Of a stretch of 64,000 nucleotides of DNA, positions 1 to 12,173 are shown piece by piece. This stretch comes from Emergomyces orientalis (Eukaryota; Ascomycota; Eurotiomycetes; Onygenales; Ajellomycetaceae). Each line of letters begins with the position of its first letter. Position 1 is the first letter of the stretch. The position numbers were made by a program, and so were the translations under genes. The notes beneath the pieces are model-generated. The model was not told where the DNA came from, made no database searches, and saw only the letters and a program-made list of their open reading frames with translations. The stretch covers positions 310,001 to 374,000 of the forward strand of contig MOWL01000026.1 of NCBI GenBank assembly GCA_002110485.1, in the 5' to 3' direction.

Positions 1-1189
1 GATTGTTGCGCGAACCGAAAAGCCAGAGAAGAGAGAGGTTTGCATATGACATTATGCCGGTTCTATCTGATACATATCGAAATGTTTGCGTGAATGTATC
101 GTCCCAACTGAGGTTTTCGATGTGCTTCGTTAGCGGCCAACAACATGATGACATGGTATGGAAACTCACAATAGATTTCCTTTGAAAACATCATGCCCAA
201 CACAGGTAAGAACGAGACTGAGAAAATAAAAGAGGACTATCACAATTGCTTCGACACGTGTTGGAATGGAGCACCAGTAAAATAGTCGTTGATGGTGAGT
301 TCCGAACGCCGCAGGGATAATGAAGTAGGCTCTAATCCAGTGGCGCAACCATCTAAAAAGGCGAAAAAGGGGAGAAGTTCCAGAATTGATATGTGAAGTA
401 TGGCCTTCGGCATCGTATTTCGCGGCGCGCAAGCGGACGCCAGAGAAGTGGGAGAAAAGTCGATTCAATATCCCGGAAAAAAGCGCAAGGCCCCAAAACC
501 AATAAGAAAAAAATCTTGGTCCGCGATGTTAGTAAATAAAGGCGCGTTTCGAGCAAGGGCCCTTGCTTTCTTTACTTACCCAAATGCATGATGTGCCCAC
601 ATTTCAAAAGCCCAAGCCCGCTATCCATCAGGTACTGAACGTCAGCAACGGTGTCAATATCCACAACACTCTCAAGCAGCATTCCCAATGAAATATCGCA
701 AATATCGCAAATATCGTGTAGAAACCAAATAAACGAAACAAGAGGCCAACTGACATTCGTCCTGAGCACCCTCCGATACCAATCTTGCGAAACCAGCACT
801 ACCTCATCCAACTCTATGCCCCGTGATACCTCGCCATATTCCACCACTCGTAAACCACTGAGATACCCCTCCGTCAATTCCGGCCGAACAGCGTCATATG
901 AAATCCGTTGCAGGCCATCCTTTTCACAGTCATCATCTAGTATTTGCAACCCCTCTCTGATTTCCATCGATGAGCAGTATAACGTCGCAGCAGCATATAT
1001 AGAATAGGTGCGCAGCTTGTTGGTGCATGTATCGATTTTCCGGGGAGTAGATAAAGAGCCAGTGAATGAGAGGCGGGACACGGCTTCGGTAATGGAGAGG
1101 ATGCAGCTTGTCGACTCAATATCGGAGGCTAGCGAAAAGCTGGGTGCTAGGAGGATGACGAGAGGGGTGAGGAGTCGTCGGAGGTACAT
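1..1189 (-). CDS. Ferric-chelate reductase (FRE family), N-terminal part, runs off left edge
   Basis: The sequence shows a signal peptide (MYLRRLLTPLVILLAPSFSLA), then a Cys-containing extracellular region (CTNKLRTYSIYAAATLYCSS) and VLVSQDWYRRVLRT, as in the lumenal domain of fungal ferric reductases. A second exon encodes the first transmembrane helices (YWFWGLALFSGILNRLF, FYWCSIPTR). A third, ending at the window edge, reads YVSDRTGIMSYANLSLLWLF. Inferred exons are 580-1189, 170-514 and 1-107, with introns 515-579 and 108-169. The family reduces Fe(III) at the plasma membrane using FAD and NADPH; those domains would lie beyond the edge. One oddity: joining GT at 579 to AG at 515 is out of phase by one base, next to a run of seven A at 507-513. 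This is either a homopolymer error, a real frameshift or a mis-placed intron. The family call is firm, the first junction is not. Confidence 0.75.
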
Positions 1190-1526
1190 GATTATTTTCT
1201 CTTCCTCTCCACTCGTCGAATTTTAGAGTATATTTTTCAGGTTGGCTGGTAGGGTAGTCACTCGCTTCCCCTCAACCTATCTATTCCAGCCAAATTATGA
1301 CTGGTGCTTGAGATGGGCGAGCATCAGACAGAGAATATGGCAACGATGTGAAGGGCAGTATCAAATAATAACAGCAGTTTTCACGGGATATATTTGCGAA
1401 AGAGTAAGAAGGAAATCAAAAAATCCCTGCAACAGAAATGCTGAGGAATTAAAGATAGGTAGGTATATATTGTGGGAAATAGGCGCTCCCCACGGCTATC
1501 TTCTCAGATCAGAATTTGAAGGTAAA

Positions 1527-1562
<36 letters not shown>

Positions 1563-2508
1563 AAAAAACCCTTCCCTTATCTCCTCGTCATTCGTCATCA
1601 AAGTGTATGAAGAAAACGAAGGGAGATCAGTCGATTATTGATTGATAAACCGGAAGGACGGGTCAGATCAGATAAGAAAATAGCTGGGGGTGGGAAAGAA
1701 AAAGAAAAGGGGAAAAAAAAAAAAATCCCATTCACCCCACGTGCATCCCGGCTAGTTCATGGGGAGACTAACTGACATAGTCATATAGATTATCGTCCGT
1801 GGAGTTCTGGGCCGCTCGTATCGAGTGAGAGGCTTGACGAGGGGAAATATGGATGAGGAGCCGACCCACCCATGAGCCATCGTCACCCTAGCATTACCAC
1901 TAGAGAATTTACACCTTAGAGGTGAGGGAATAACTGGAGGAGGCTTCGTCGAAGGACTCAGTTCATTGGCAGTACATCCCTATCTAGGTAGTACGTTGGT
2001 AGGTACTTATCCTGTGTGTGATGCCGTTCTTCGTTTCGGGGGCATCATACACATACCACCACTTCCTCTGACAAGGTTCCCTTCCAAATCGCAGACATTG
2101 GATCCAATCAAAAAAAAGAGTCACACAGAAGGAAGGTCCCCTGCACTAGCGCCATCAGATAACTTTACTGGCTCTTTGACCCATGGGTCGGACGGATCAG
2201 ATAAAGGACCTCGGAAAGCGGGAATTACAATTTTGAAAATGAAACCACACGACACTTCAGAGTGGAATCACACAAAGCCCAACACAAACCCAACATAAAC
2301 CCAAAACACAAAAAAAAAAGGTATAATAACCCTAGGTTCGCCTGGATAGACTGTCAAAAATTAATAGATAGAAGGTCTGAATCGTTTCAAGTACCAACAA
2401 AATGAGAGAGAGAGGGGGGGGGAAAACAAAAGACATATCCATCGTTCAAAAAACACCAGATTATACAAACAAAATTCACAAAGGGGGTCCTCCCTGCATC
2501 GAATTCAA
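1190..2508. other. Intergenic region with AAAG microsatellite
   Basis: No supported gene. The left part is the upstream region of the ferric reductase. It contains a perfect AAAG tetranucleotide run at about 1524-1564, several A or G homopolymers (around 1711-1728 and 2311-2320) and AT-rich spacer up to the tRNA. Confidence 0.6.
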
Positions 2509-2613
2509 GGCACTATGGCGGAGTGGTTAACGCGATGCCCTGCTATTTTATCCAAAATGCAGCTGGTTTAGGCATTTCCTTCGGGAGCGCAGGTTCGAAT
2601 CCTGCTGGTGTCG
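2509..2613 (+). tRNA. tRNA-Ser(GCU) with 24-nt intron
   Basis: The acceptor arm pairs GGCACTA (2509-2515) with TGGTGTC (2606-2612), and G2613 is the discriminator. The D-arm GGCGGAGTGG and the T-arm/B-box GCAGGTTCGAATCCTGC are canonical. A long variable arm (TTCCTTCGGGAGC) marks a class II serine tRNA. The anticodon stem ATGCC/GGCAT encloses loop CTGCTA...A, so the anticodon is GCT at 2542-2544 and reads AGC/AGU codons. About 24 nt (2546-2569) interrupts the loop one base 3' of the anticodon, the position used by nuclear tRNA introns. Confidence 0.95.
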
Positions 2614-2619
2614 AATTTA

Positions 2620-2626
2620 TTTTTTT
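2620..2626 (+). terminator. Pol III terminator of tRNA-Ser
   Basis: A run of seven T begins six bases after the tRNA 3' end, followed by a further T8 run a few bases on. This is the normal RNA polymerase III termination signal. Confidence 0.8.
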
Positions 2627-3919
2627 CTTATTTTTTTTCCTTCTTTTATTTCTATTTTTTTTTTCTGTATATATTCCCCAACCCCCCACACCCCTCTTTG
2701 GGATAAATAAATACCAGAATCGAGAGAAACGAGATGGTAGATTAACAACTGAGTGAGTGATATTATTGGCCGTGGACCTTGTCCTCGTTTTATCTCTCTT
2801 TTCCATGAGGTGTTCCCTCAGGCGGAAAAAGAGGGACCAAGACGAAACGGAGCCGATTCTGTCCACAAGAAGAAAGGAAAGAGGAAGATAATTGTTTCAT
2901 TTCAAACCTTAATCTACCATCTCTCTCATTGTTGAGCACAAACATACATGAAAAGGCTAAATTAACAACTTAACAATACACAACTTGACAAACACGCTTG
3001 ACTGGCCAAACTTCAACCGTAACCATATATATGTATCCTTCATACAAAACAAAACAGAAAAATAAAACAAAATGAACCCAAACCCAAAAACGATGAGAAG
3101 TGGTATAGTAGGAAAAAAGAGAAACATGAGAAGAAAATTAAAAAAGGCTAGAAAAGATGGCAAGGTGCAAAGAGCGAAACGTTTTAAAGGGAAGTTAATA
3201 TCAACCAACCATTTCCTGCACGTCCATTCTGACAGGAAGAAAAATGAAAGAGAAGACTCCGTCTTTGAAGATGAGAGAAATGAAAAGTATAAAAGTACAA
3301 CCAACTCTTGGTATGGTAAGGTTCAGCATGGAAAAAAAAATCTAGAAAAGGGAAAAAAATAAAGAAAATAAAACACCAAACTAAGAGAGAGGTACCTCAG
3401 GTAGATATGCATGTTTGAAAGAGAAATTGGAAGAAGAAGAAAAATATTTTCATCCACCAACAAGAAAACATAAGATGGGGAAATTAAAATTCGTTATACA
3501 ACGGAAGATGAATGAAAGTTACTGAAGTTATGCAAAGTTCGCAAGAATGTCAAACTACAACAACCTTTGTTATAGACCTTATCACTTGAAAGGAAAAAAA
3601 AGGTGTAATATATGCGTATGCGCTCGCTGTGCATGTGTTGAAGATTGAAGACAAAGAAACCAGTAGATATTTGGCGCCAATGACGAATTCAAAAATAATA
3701 AAAAAGAATTGACGCCTGGGCTGATGCAAGCAAGTAAGAAAGAAAGAATGTAAGGGCCAGGAACAGAAAAAGAAAGAAATCAAGCACAAAAGCAGGCCGG
3801 GGAGTTTCCATGATGTTGACCAGAAATAGGAAAACGGGAAAAACTCAAATGAAGCAATAACACTGGTACTGTGGTACTGTGTGTAGAGGGTGCAAGATGT
3901 GGATGTGAATGTGTATAAT

Positions 3920-3985
3920 GTATGTGTGTGCGTGTGTGTGTGCGTGTGTGTGTGTGTGCGTGTGTGTGTGTGTGCGTGTGTACGT
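3920..3985. repeat. (GT)n microsatellite with interspersed GC
   Basis: Imperfect dinucleotide repeat of about 65 bp in which TG units are interrupted by CG steps at regular short intervals. Its translations (VCVRVCV or THTHTH) are artefacts. Confidence 0.9.
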
Positions 3986-4074
3986 ATGCAATATGTAGGT
4001 ATGACAATGTTTTCTCTTCCCTCTTTGTAGGTGGCGCCAGGGGGCGAAGCCTAGGTGAAGTGAATAAGATTTTA

Positions 4075-4098
4075 TATGTATATATATATATATATATG
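4075..4098. repeat. (TA)n microsatellite
   Basis: Run of TA dinucleotides just downstream of the coiled-coil gene's stop codon (that gene is on the minus strand), in its probable 3' flank. Confidence 0.8.
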
Positions 4099-4283
4099 TA
4101 TCGATCGTGTACGGCGGTAAGTCATCGCGTAAAGATCAAAAAAAGTAAGAACAGACGACGTATTTCGGGGAAGATGGGTCGTTGAATGGGGTGTTTTCTT
4201 CTTGATTTCTTGTTGCTTGCTTCCTTCGAAGGAGACAGAACTCGGAGAGCGAATGTTAATTTTTCATGTCTTTTTTCTTTAAA

Positions 4284-7200
4284 TTAAGTTCCGTTCTGGT
4301 ATTTTTCACGTTCGGCTTGGATTTGTCCCTGGAGCTTGCGGGTCTGGCGGATTGCTTCGTCTCTGTTCAAGGGGGGAAAATTAGTATTCGACTGGAAAAT
4401 TAGTTGGGGGGGAGCATAGCAATACATACCTATCAGCCTGCAACTCAGCAACCTCAATCTGGGCCATATTCATGCGACCAACAACAGTCTCCATTTCCCG
4501 ATCAGCCTCGCGCAGGGCCTTTTCAAGCTCCTTGACGCGGGCCTCGACGGCTTCCATCTTAATGGCTTGGTTAAGAGAGATCCCCTCTCCACTTGTCGTT
4601 TGGCCAAGTCGTGGGGACCGGGGCCCGGAGAAGGGTGAATGAGGCATCCTTGGGGAGAGCATAGCGGGGCTCCTGATGCCATTCTTCGCGCGCATAAGCT
4701 GGGCGTTGTGGTTTTCTTTCAAAGTCTCGATTTCCTGCTCGTGCTTGGCAACTTCTTCCTCGGAGATTTGCTGCGCGACCATCAGAGCGTCTTCGAGGAA
4801 CTTGAGGCGGGTTTGCATTTCGCTGATTCTGGTGGCTGAGTTGTTTTGTTCGCGTTCTCCCTTGTCAATTGCCTCTGAGAGGCGGTGTTTCAATGCATTG
4901 TTCGTGGCTAGTTGCTGGCGAACTCGCAGCCCAAGTGAATTGTTGGGGTCTTGGACATAAGCGCTGTCGGCTTGCAGTTGCGTAAAGGCATCTTCAAGTG
5001 AAGAGCTGGATGCGTGGAAATCTGCCAAGTCGTTTTTAGCTGCAACAGGGACAAGGATATCGTGTTCCTGCAGGAGTGCACGGAGGGAACCAGTCTCCTG
5101 CTCAGCACGGTCCAAGTCCATTTTCAAACCAGCCAATCCCTTCTCACATTGCCATTTTTGCTCCAACGCTTCATCAGCCCGGCGTCTAAGAAGATTAATT
5201 TCCTCCCGTAAATTTATAACATCCCGTTCGTAGCCTAGTCTTCGTGGAGAACCTGATTGTCGGGCACGATCGAGCTCCATCTCTAGCATCCGGATCCGCT
5301 TCTCGTTTTCTCGAGCTTGCACTTTCTGACGATCAAGGAGGCTCTTGACAGTTTGATGGAGGGCATCACGCTGCATTTCTACGTCTTTCATCCGATCCAC
5401 CAATGATTCCTTAAATTCACGTTCCTTACCAATAATAGAAGCAGGCCGCGAGCCCGGCCTTGAGACAGATCCCGAGCGCCCCAAGCCATTTGCTTTCGCT
5501 GGTCCACGAGCAAGCGAATTGGACCTCGATAGGCTACCTCTCCCCATGGACATTCCGTCCTCCTCGGCAATCGAGTTTATGCGGGCTTGTTGCTGTTGCA
5601 TTTCTAACTGTATTTTCCTCGCCTGACTGAACGTATTATTCTCGTTGCGCAATCCTTGTATATCATGCTGCAGTTTGGCTTGAAGCTGCGGAACGGTTTC
5701 ATCTCGAAGTTGGTCCCGTTCATTTCGGAGTTGCTCGAGTTCGACTCTCATAGCCGTCAATAGGTCCTCGAAGTTGTCTTTTAGTTGTCTTTCTTCCGTC
5801 AAACGCCGTCGAGTATCTTCCAATGCGGTCTCTAATTCTTTTGTTTTAGAGCTAATATTTGAGGCATCCACTCTCTCACGACGTAGCTGAAAGCAGGGGA
5901 TGTCAGTCAAAGAAACACAGCTAGCTAGAGAATTTGCTGATAAAGATTTCATACCTGTTCTACCTGTCCTTCCAGTATCCGTACATGAGATTCAAAAGCG
6001 ACCCGACGAGACCGTTCCTCTTGCCATTTTTGAGATAAATCAACCTTTAACTGAGCACGTTCTTGGTCCAGATTTCGCTTCATTCTTTCAACTTCTTCCG
6101 CTCTGCTGCCGCCAGCATCACTGAGTGGATATTTTACGGAGCTTGTTCCCGAGTCGGAGAAGTAATCGCTGGTCCGACGGTTCGGCTCGGGACCAACGGT
6201 GGCTTCCAGTTGAAATCTCTCAACCAAATCTTCCAATTCCATTTCGCGTTTGATGGAGCCAGCCAGTTCTGAACTGATCTCGCGTAGCTCATGTTCCATC
6301 TCCCTCAGTTTTGCTTTCATGTCCTGCTCCGCAATGGACATAGATCGATCAGGCATTCTGGGAACGGGCGCACCGTAAGAGTCGAGAGAAGGGTAACGTG
6401 ACGAGTAGGAAGCTTGGTGTATTGAGCCATTATTAGGAGATGGAAGGGGTGAGTGGCCCGAATCAGATATCTCGGTGCTACTAGATTCCGCTCCCGGAGA
6501 AGACGACGATTTCCAGCCGAAAAACGAAGTGATTTTATTCCCTGGCGTCTTTGGCTGGTTCTTATATTCGTGTGAACTGGACATTGTTTTCACTGAATCT
6601 ACTCGAAGCGGCGGAGGTTTGTTTGTTTGAGGATGTAAAGCCATAGTGACAGATCGTTTATGATCTGTGGTTTTATTGGAGTCCTGGGAAAGGGTGGGAG
6701 ACGCAAGAGGGATTAGGGGCTCGCTGACCAGGCGGGAATGAACGGATTGTTCAAGCTTTCTTCCATTCGCGGATCTGAAATAGTCGTCTCTTTGTTGGTC
6801 GATTGCTTTCGGAGAGGAGAAGGTAGGGGGTTGGCCGTGAGGGAACCTACACGTTGAGGGGAATAGACAATAAAAGTTAGCTATATGAATTTAAAATGAT
6901 GTTGCTGGAACAAAGCCAATGGGGGCGGGGAAGGGGACTCTGCGGGAGATATCCAGAAATAAGATTAATAAATGAAAACCGTTCAACACACCGATCAAGA
7001 TCCCTAATCACGAGGCCAGAAGAAGACACTGCCGGGGAAAACGGTGACGACGAAACTGGCAGACCGTTAAGGACATTACTGTTAATGCCAGGAAGAAGCT
7101 TCGCGTCTAAGGGGGAGGAGGCAGAGGCGGGGAGAGGTTTCCTGCGGACAGGAGAAGAAACGGCAACAAAGGATTGTCCGTTCGCAGGAACGGACTGGAG

Positions 7201-7335
7201 AGGGAGAGCCTGAGGAGGAGGAGCTTTCTGGCATTGTTGGAGCAGAGTCGAATGAGAGGAAGCGGGCGTCAACGATGGGGGGCTTGCATGATTGTGAATG
7301 GTGGAGGCGCCCAGTGGAGGCAGACGGACAGACAT
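4284..7335 (-). CDS. Large coiled-coil protein of unknown function (about 923 aa)
   Basis: Four exons fit in phase: 6992-7335, 5955-6846, 4430-5886 and 4284-4362 (introns 6847-6991, 5887-5954, 4363-4429), 924 codons with stop. The start is ATG 7335 (MSVRLPPLG); an upstream in-frame ATG at 7443 is possible. The first 230 or so residues are Ser/Pro-rich and probably disordered. They are followed by ITSFFGWKSSSS and then long heptad-type coiled coil (LREMEHELREISSELAG onward) to the end. A Ser/Arg-rich break (SLSRSNSLARGPAKANGLG) divides the coils. Fungal relatives are usually labelled M-protein-repeat or intracellular transport proteins on coiled-coil grounds only, so I assign no function. The first intron (145 bp, donor GTGTGT) is the least certain. 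Confidence 0.8.
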
Positions 7336-10037
7336 GGTCAATCTTTTTTTGCGGATGATTGACCAGTCAGGGGGGTTTGACGGCGTCCCTCTGAACCCCA
7401 AAACAGAAGCGACATGGAACGGAGGGAGATCTATTGGCGACAATCACCCCAGGGACGACGTACGCAGCGGGTAACGGGGAGAAAGGGGTCAAAGGAGATT
7501 TAAGGAATGGACGGCCCTGGATGAGCCTAGCATGGAGCACGAGCCACAAAGGAAGAATCGATGAGGAGAAAAGTGTGTCTCTATTATTATGATTATTATT
7601 TCAGCACCAGGCCTTGGAGCAAGGGGAAAAGGAGCATAAAGGTTTGTCCGTAAGAGCGAATACTCGCATTCTCCTAGGGTTACCCAGGGGTTGTCGTCTA
7701 GCAGGTTAGCGGACGACGAAGCACTGAGTAATGTCAAACAAAGTCTCCACAACACCATTGGCCAGCTACGATGGTGGAGGCACGCTCTGAACAAGCCAAG
7801 GGGAAAAGAATATCTGGGACGGGATGGTCGCTGGCCAGTTGAAAGTTTGTAACGGCTGGGGTCCAGTGGTACAGCACTGTACCGCTGGGGACCTGTGAGC
7901 AGCTGGCAAAAGAGGGCCTGCTTAGCGGCTACGCGAGAAATAGTGGGAGTTAGAATGTGGGGCCCTCAGGGGCGTAGTGTCGGAGTTAAATGCGGCGATC
8001 AGGGCTCAAGATAGGTTTGGCAAACTAGCTCTAACCAGGTTGTTCTGCAACAATGTGGAGTTCTAGATCCACGCAGAAAACACAGTAGAGTGAACAACTG
8101 AGAGGAGTGTACTCCGTAATTATCCCCAGTCGAGTGTTAACCTGTTACACGGCATTCGCATGAAGAATGCAGGATAACATCAGTGCAGCGGAAGAGGGGG
8201 TTATTTCTGGCGGTAAGACCAGGATGCAGGCCAGGATTCCAGGTTGTTGATATCTTTGTATGTATGTACGGTATATGCTGGTCTTCTTGTTATTCCTGTT
8301 GTTTGTTCCGGTTGTGATTCTTGTGAACGATGAGGTTGAAACTTCCAGGGTTGAGGATGACTAACACTACGCCGCAGACACCTCCAGGCCGAACAAAATA
8401 TCTTGGATATCTTGAAAAACTATCTGCATTGCATATCTAGACGAGGAGTAGCTCGGTTTCCTCAGCTTCACTTGTTCATTAACTACGGTATTCCTATGAT
8501 TCATTTCACCTGGTTATCAATTGTTAATGGCTGCCTTTGACGCGCTCCATGTCTTCCCATGCGCCCGCAGTCTCTGAAGCTGGCTCTTCTCAGCCAGTCA
8601 AAGGACGAGGGCTATTTTGGCTACTGTTATTAGCGTCAGGGGCAAGGTTGGGCGAGTTTGGCGCCTAGAAACTCATGGCCTGGATACATCCATGGGCCAC
8701 CCACGCTACGCCCCCCCCAACCTACCAGCGCCAGAGAAGCACGCAAGAATGATCCTGGCAGGGAACAAGGACTAGAAGAAGAGAAAGGAAGCGAGAAACA
8801 CAAATCGGAAATTTATTTCAAGTCCTTCGGCTCTGATGACACAAGTAAATACAGTATATTGTTTGCCTCCCCGCTTGAACTGAAACCATGGAGATTTTAG
8901 TATCCTCTGCTTGAGCCCTGCACTGAGGTATGCTGATTACTGATCCTGCATACCTACATGTAGTGGTTATATATCTTCAAGACAATCTTCTTCTTCTTCT
9001 TCTTCTTCTTCGCAGTAAGCCACTTTGGAAGCCGTTGAGTCACCATTAACTGAACTACGTCTGCTCTGTTTACATTTTTTTTGGAGTATGTTATGAAGTA
9101 CTGTACATCCTTTTTCGCATTGACAGCAAACACTACACAATACTAAAAAGTATTATCCCCCCTTTCAAAGTCCATCCTCCCCCATATTCCAATTCCACCA
9201 CTCAAACAGTAATTCCCGTTGGCCAAACACCCCCACATGATCTCCCCATCGCCCCCTCCACATCCCCCAGAAACAACCTCGGGAACGATCTTCCACTCGT
9301 CGCCTTGAGAAGCCCCAAACTCCTCCTTACGTTTCTTCTACAGCTGTATACATTTTTGCAGATCTAATGTAACCAAACAACACTCCGAACCCACGCGCGT
9401 GAAAAAGAAAAAGAAAAAAGCCCCCGATTTTGCATGTGCTAAACCTGTATATTTCGGGTTTATCATTTAAAACCTCCTTTTTCTCTTATGCAGGACAAAA
9501 ATACATCCTCTCAACAACAGAATAATGATAAAATAGTTATTGACGAAAAAGGGGAAAGTCGGGTTGCAGCAATCCAGCCCGACATTGGGGTATTTTTTTT
9601 TTAAAAATTTTTATTATATCTATTTCCACTAAAATCAGGATCCAGAATGGATTTTCTTCCTTCTTCAATGCTCATGATATGACGTGATGTGATTTGATGC
9701 GGAAGTGTATGTAAATCGTTCTGGGGGCGCTTATATATATGTGGCCAAAGTACAGTACTATGGCTCAACTATAAAAAAGAATTGATGGAACAACGCGACC
9801 GTGTACATAAAATCAAGCGAGGAGCACAAAAGGAAGAAGAAAAAAAGGCCAATCAAGTTACCAGCAACGCTCATATTGTCACTCCACTCTCCACGGTGGA
9901 TTTGCTTCTAATAAATTCGCAAAGAAGGATTAAAAAAAAAAGAAGGGAAGAAAAATAAATAACACCCCAAGGAGAAGTGGGGGAAAAGAGAGAAGGAAAA
10001 ATGGAAAAACGAAAGAAAAGGAAACACAGAACCCATT
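7336..10037. other. 2.7-kb gap without supported gene
   Basis: I find no open frame with family motifs or convincing splice structure. It holds the upstream region of the coiled-coil gene, a TTC microsatellite at about 8986-9011, many homopolymers near 9590-9960, and the 3' flank of the V-ATPase H gene. An untranslated RNA or a very long 5' leader is possible but nothing shows it directly. Confidence 0.5.
8986..9011. repeat. (TTC)n microsatellite
   Basis: About eight perfect TTC units in the long gene-free gap. Confidence 0.85.
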
Positions 10038-11616
10038 CTATCCTTCAAATGTATACCTCAACCACTCCCCAACCGCTTTCAAACTCTCCCACCGAACTGT
10101 CTCATCCGGATCAGCCATCAACTCCATCACTCTCGCCTTAAGCCCCAGCTTCTCCAACTGCTGCCGTCGCTCCGGCACCTCCTTCACCAGGCAGCCTACA
10201 TCATTACACGCAATTGCAAGAACCTGCTTGTCCGACTCCCAATCCTTCGATAAGATCTCCGCCAGCTTCTTGGGGAGCTGACCGCGGTCTTCGTCGAGGA
10301 TGCGGCGCGCGTTGTCTCGCCAAAAGGTCACGTTGCGGTGAGGTGGGGACCAGCGGAGGTTGCCTGTCTGCACCTCTGCAGCGTATTGGTCGAAGGTTGT
10401 TTGGGTTTTTGTATAGTCTTCTAGCATGTCTGTGAGGGCGTTAAGGTCATCGAGTAAATCTGGATCGGAGAGGTGGCGGCCGCTGAGATTGCTTAGTAGG
10501 GCTGGTAGGCGGAGGAATACGGCCACTGGTAGAAGGTTTGCACGGTTGGCGGAGAGGATATTGTAGAGCGTTGACAGGAGGAGGCGCGTGGTCTTTTCTT
10601 TGGGTGAAAGACGGAGTAGGTGAGTGTAGAGAGCTAGGATTTCTTGTTCCCTGAAAAAGGAGCGGTGTCAGTAAAGCGACATGCATTGAACGCATAATTA
10701 TTTTTGAGGTCATGGTGTGTCTCGTACGATTCAAGTTCCTGGCCAACCAAGCTTCCTTCGAAGCTCAACTGCCAAATCACGAGTAGTACGTGATATAAAA
10801 GTTGTAGCCCTACTCCTCCACCGATACCTGAGTCGAGGTTGCGGATACTTGACGATCCGACTAATGTGGTTGAGCCATTATCCTTCGACCCCGCAGCAGC
10901 GCGCAAAATGTCCATTAATGGTTCGATAGTCGCAGCCCTCTGACTCCAAAAGATCTCCCTTGATCGCTTGGTTCTCAACAAGGCAGAGTATTGCTGGACA
11001 CCGATATCTTGTAATCCCGTATCTTGGCTCTTTGTCAAGGTTGCGAGATAGGAATACAGCCGAGGGAGGGCCTCTGAGTCCGGTAATGTGGTTTTCGAAT
11101 TCGACACCAGAGAGGTCGAAACAAGGCTAGTTAAGAAGGCTGAGGCGAGGAGGGGTATAGGGTCTTCGGGGTTCGAAGAATGTTGGAGCAGAGGGAGGTA
11201 ATGTCGATAACGTTCTAGCTCTTGAATCAGGGCTGATGCGAGAGCGGGGACATCTAGGATTATTGTTAGTGGAAGGACAGTTTTCGTTAAAAGATGGAGA
11301 TATATATACCGTTGATCAGGTCCCCAGCAAGGACCAAGACGTACTGTACTATATCCGTCCGCCGTGATGCAGACTCCAAGATACTCTTCCCACTGCTTCC
11401 CCCGACAAGCAGAGTTGTATAGGCTTTCAAATCATTCCCCACAGTTTTCTGGCGTGCTTCCTTGCGCACCTTGTCGACAGCTTTGATGCGCTTGAGCTGG
11501 TCCTCGGTGATGTTCCCAGCTCGAACAGCGCCCTCCCAAGGTATAGGCCGGGCACGGATGTTGTTCTGCAGGGAACTGAGATAGGTAGGCGGATCCAAAG
11601 ACATCGTCGTTGACAA
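10038..11616 (-). CDS. VMA13: V-type proton ATPase subunit H (Vma13 homolog)
   Basis: Three exons, 11310-11616, 10728-11253 and 10038-10650 (introns of 56 and 77 bp, donors GTATAT and GTACGA), give 481 aa in continuous frame, close to the roughly 480 aa of yeast Vma13. The N-terminus (LQNNIRARPIPWEGAVRAG) and the C-terminus (LAIACNDVGCLVKEVPERR, TVRWESLKAVGEWLRY) match subunit H, an all-helical HEAT/armadillo-repeat protein. In the family it joins V1 to Vo and silences free V1, so it acts in vacuolar and endosomal acidification. ATG 11604 is an alternative start, four residues in. It is head to head with the TMF-like gene across about 560 bp. Confidence 0.95.
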
Positions 11617-12173
11617 TTAAGAAATGCAGACGATGTCTTGTACGCCGGAACACTACAACATGGGGAGATGTCGACGATACGAGCTTCCAAGGTGGAGTGT
11701 TTTGTTCTGATGACCGATGATGATAGAAAGGATGGATGACTTCCAGCTAACTAACCGCGGCGCTAAGCCGAACCGCGCCAAGATCCGCTGGCTTCGCTTC
11801 AACCAGCCAATACAGGGAGCAACTCATCTCCGCTTACGACATGCTGCGTGTTTTGTTTTTACATATGTGCCTGTTTGATAGATCTGGACATTATCACTCT
11901 TTGTTTGGATTAACTATATACTAATATCCGTACCGGCCTTTGGAATGTTCTGATACCCTGCAAGATTGCCAACCCTGCGAGCTTACGTCTCAGTTGCTGG
12001 CGTTTGGTGGCTGATTGGTGCAAGCCGCAGGTGGCCTGCTGCCTTGCTTCGGTATTATAAGGCCATTCTGCAGAGCACACGCCAGACTGGCCTTTAGCAC
12101 ACCCCACTCAATGACAGTGCTACGGGATATACGCGTGCCTGGGAGTTAGCCGGTCCGTGGAGCCAATACAATC
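11617..12173. promoter_or_regulatory. Divergent promoter region, VMA13 / TMF-like gene
   Basis: 557-bp spacer between two outward-facing start codons. It contains a single ACGCGT at 12131-12136. No TATA box is obvious at a fixed distance from either start. Confidence 0.4.

Larger units (their letters stand above)
2627..4283. other. Intergenic, AT-rich, with GT and TA microsatellites
   Basis: No supported gene in 1.66 kb. The purine-rich + strand around 3060-3370 gives Lys-rich open frames that look like low-complexity artefacts. It probably includes the 3' UTR of the coiled-coil gene that ends at 4284. Confidence 0.55.

Noticed and set aside
1524..1564. AAAG repeat as a mobile-element tail
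   Set aside because: No element, target duplication or long poly-A context next to it; a plain microsatellite explains it.
1242..1610. 122-codon frame
   Set aside because: Ends in the AAAG repeat; upstream part has no motif and the region is AT-rich spacer.
3072..3362. Lys-rich + strand frame of 96 codons
   Set aside because: Made of A-rich low-complexity DNA; no homology pattern and no splice or start context.
3920..4185. Open frames over the GT repeat (VCVRVCV or THTHTH)
   Set aside because: Dinucleotide repeat translated in any frame gives an open frame; no family motif.
7489..7794. Minus frame of 101 codons
   Set aside because: Contains an ATT repeat giving poly-Ile; no motif, and it lies in the upstream region of the coiled-coil gene.
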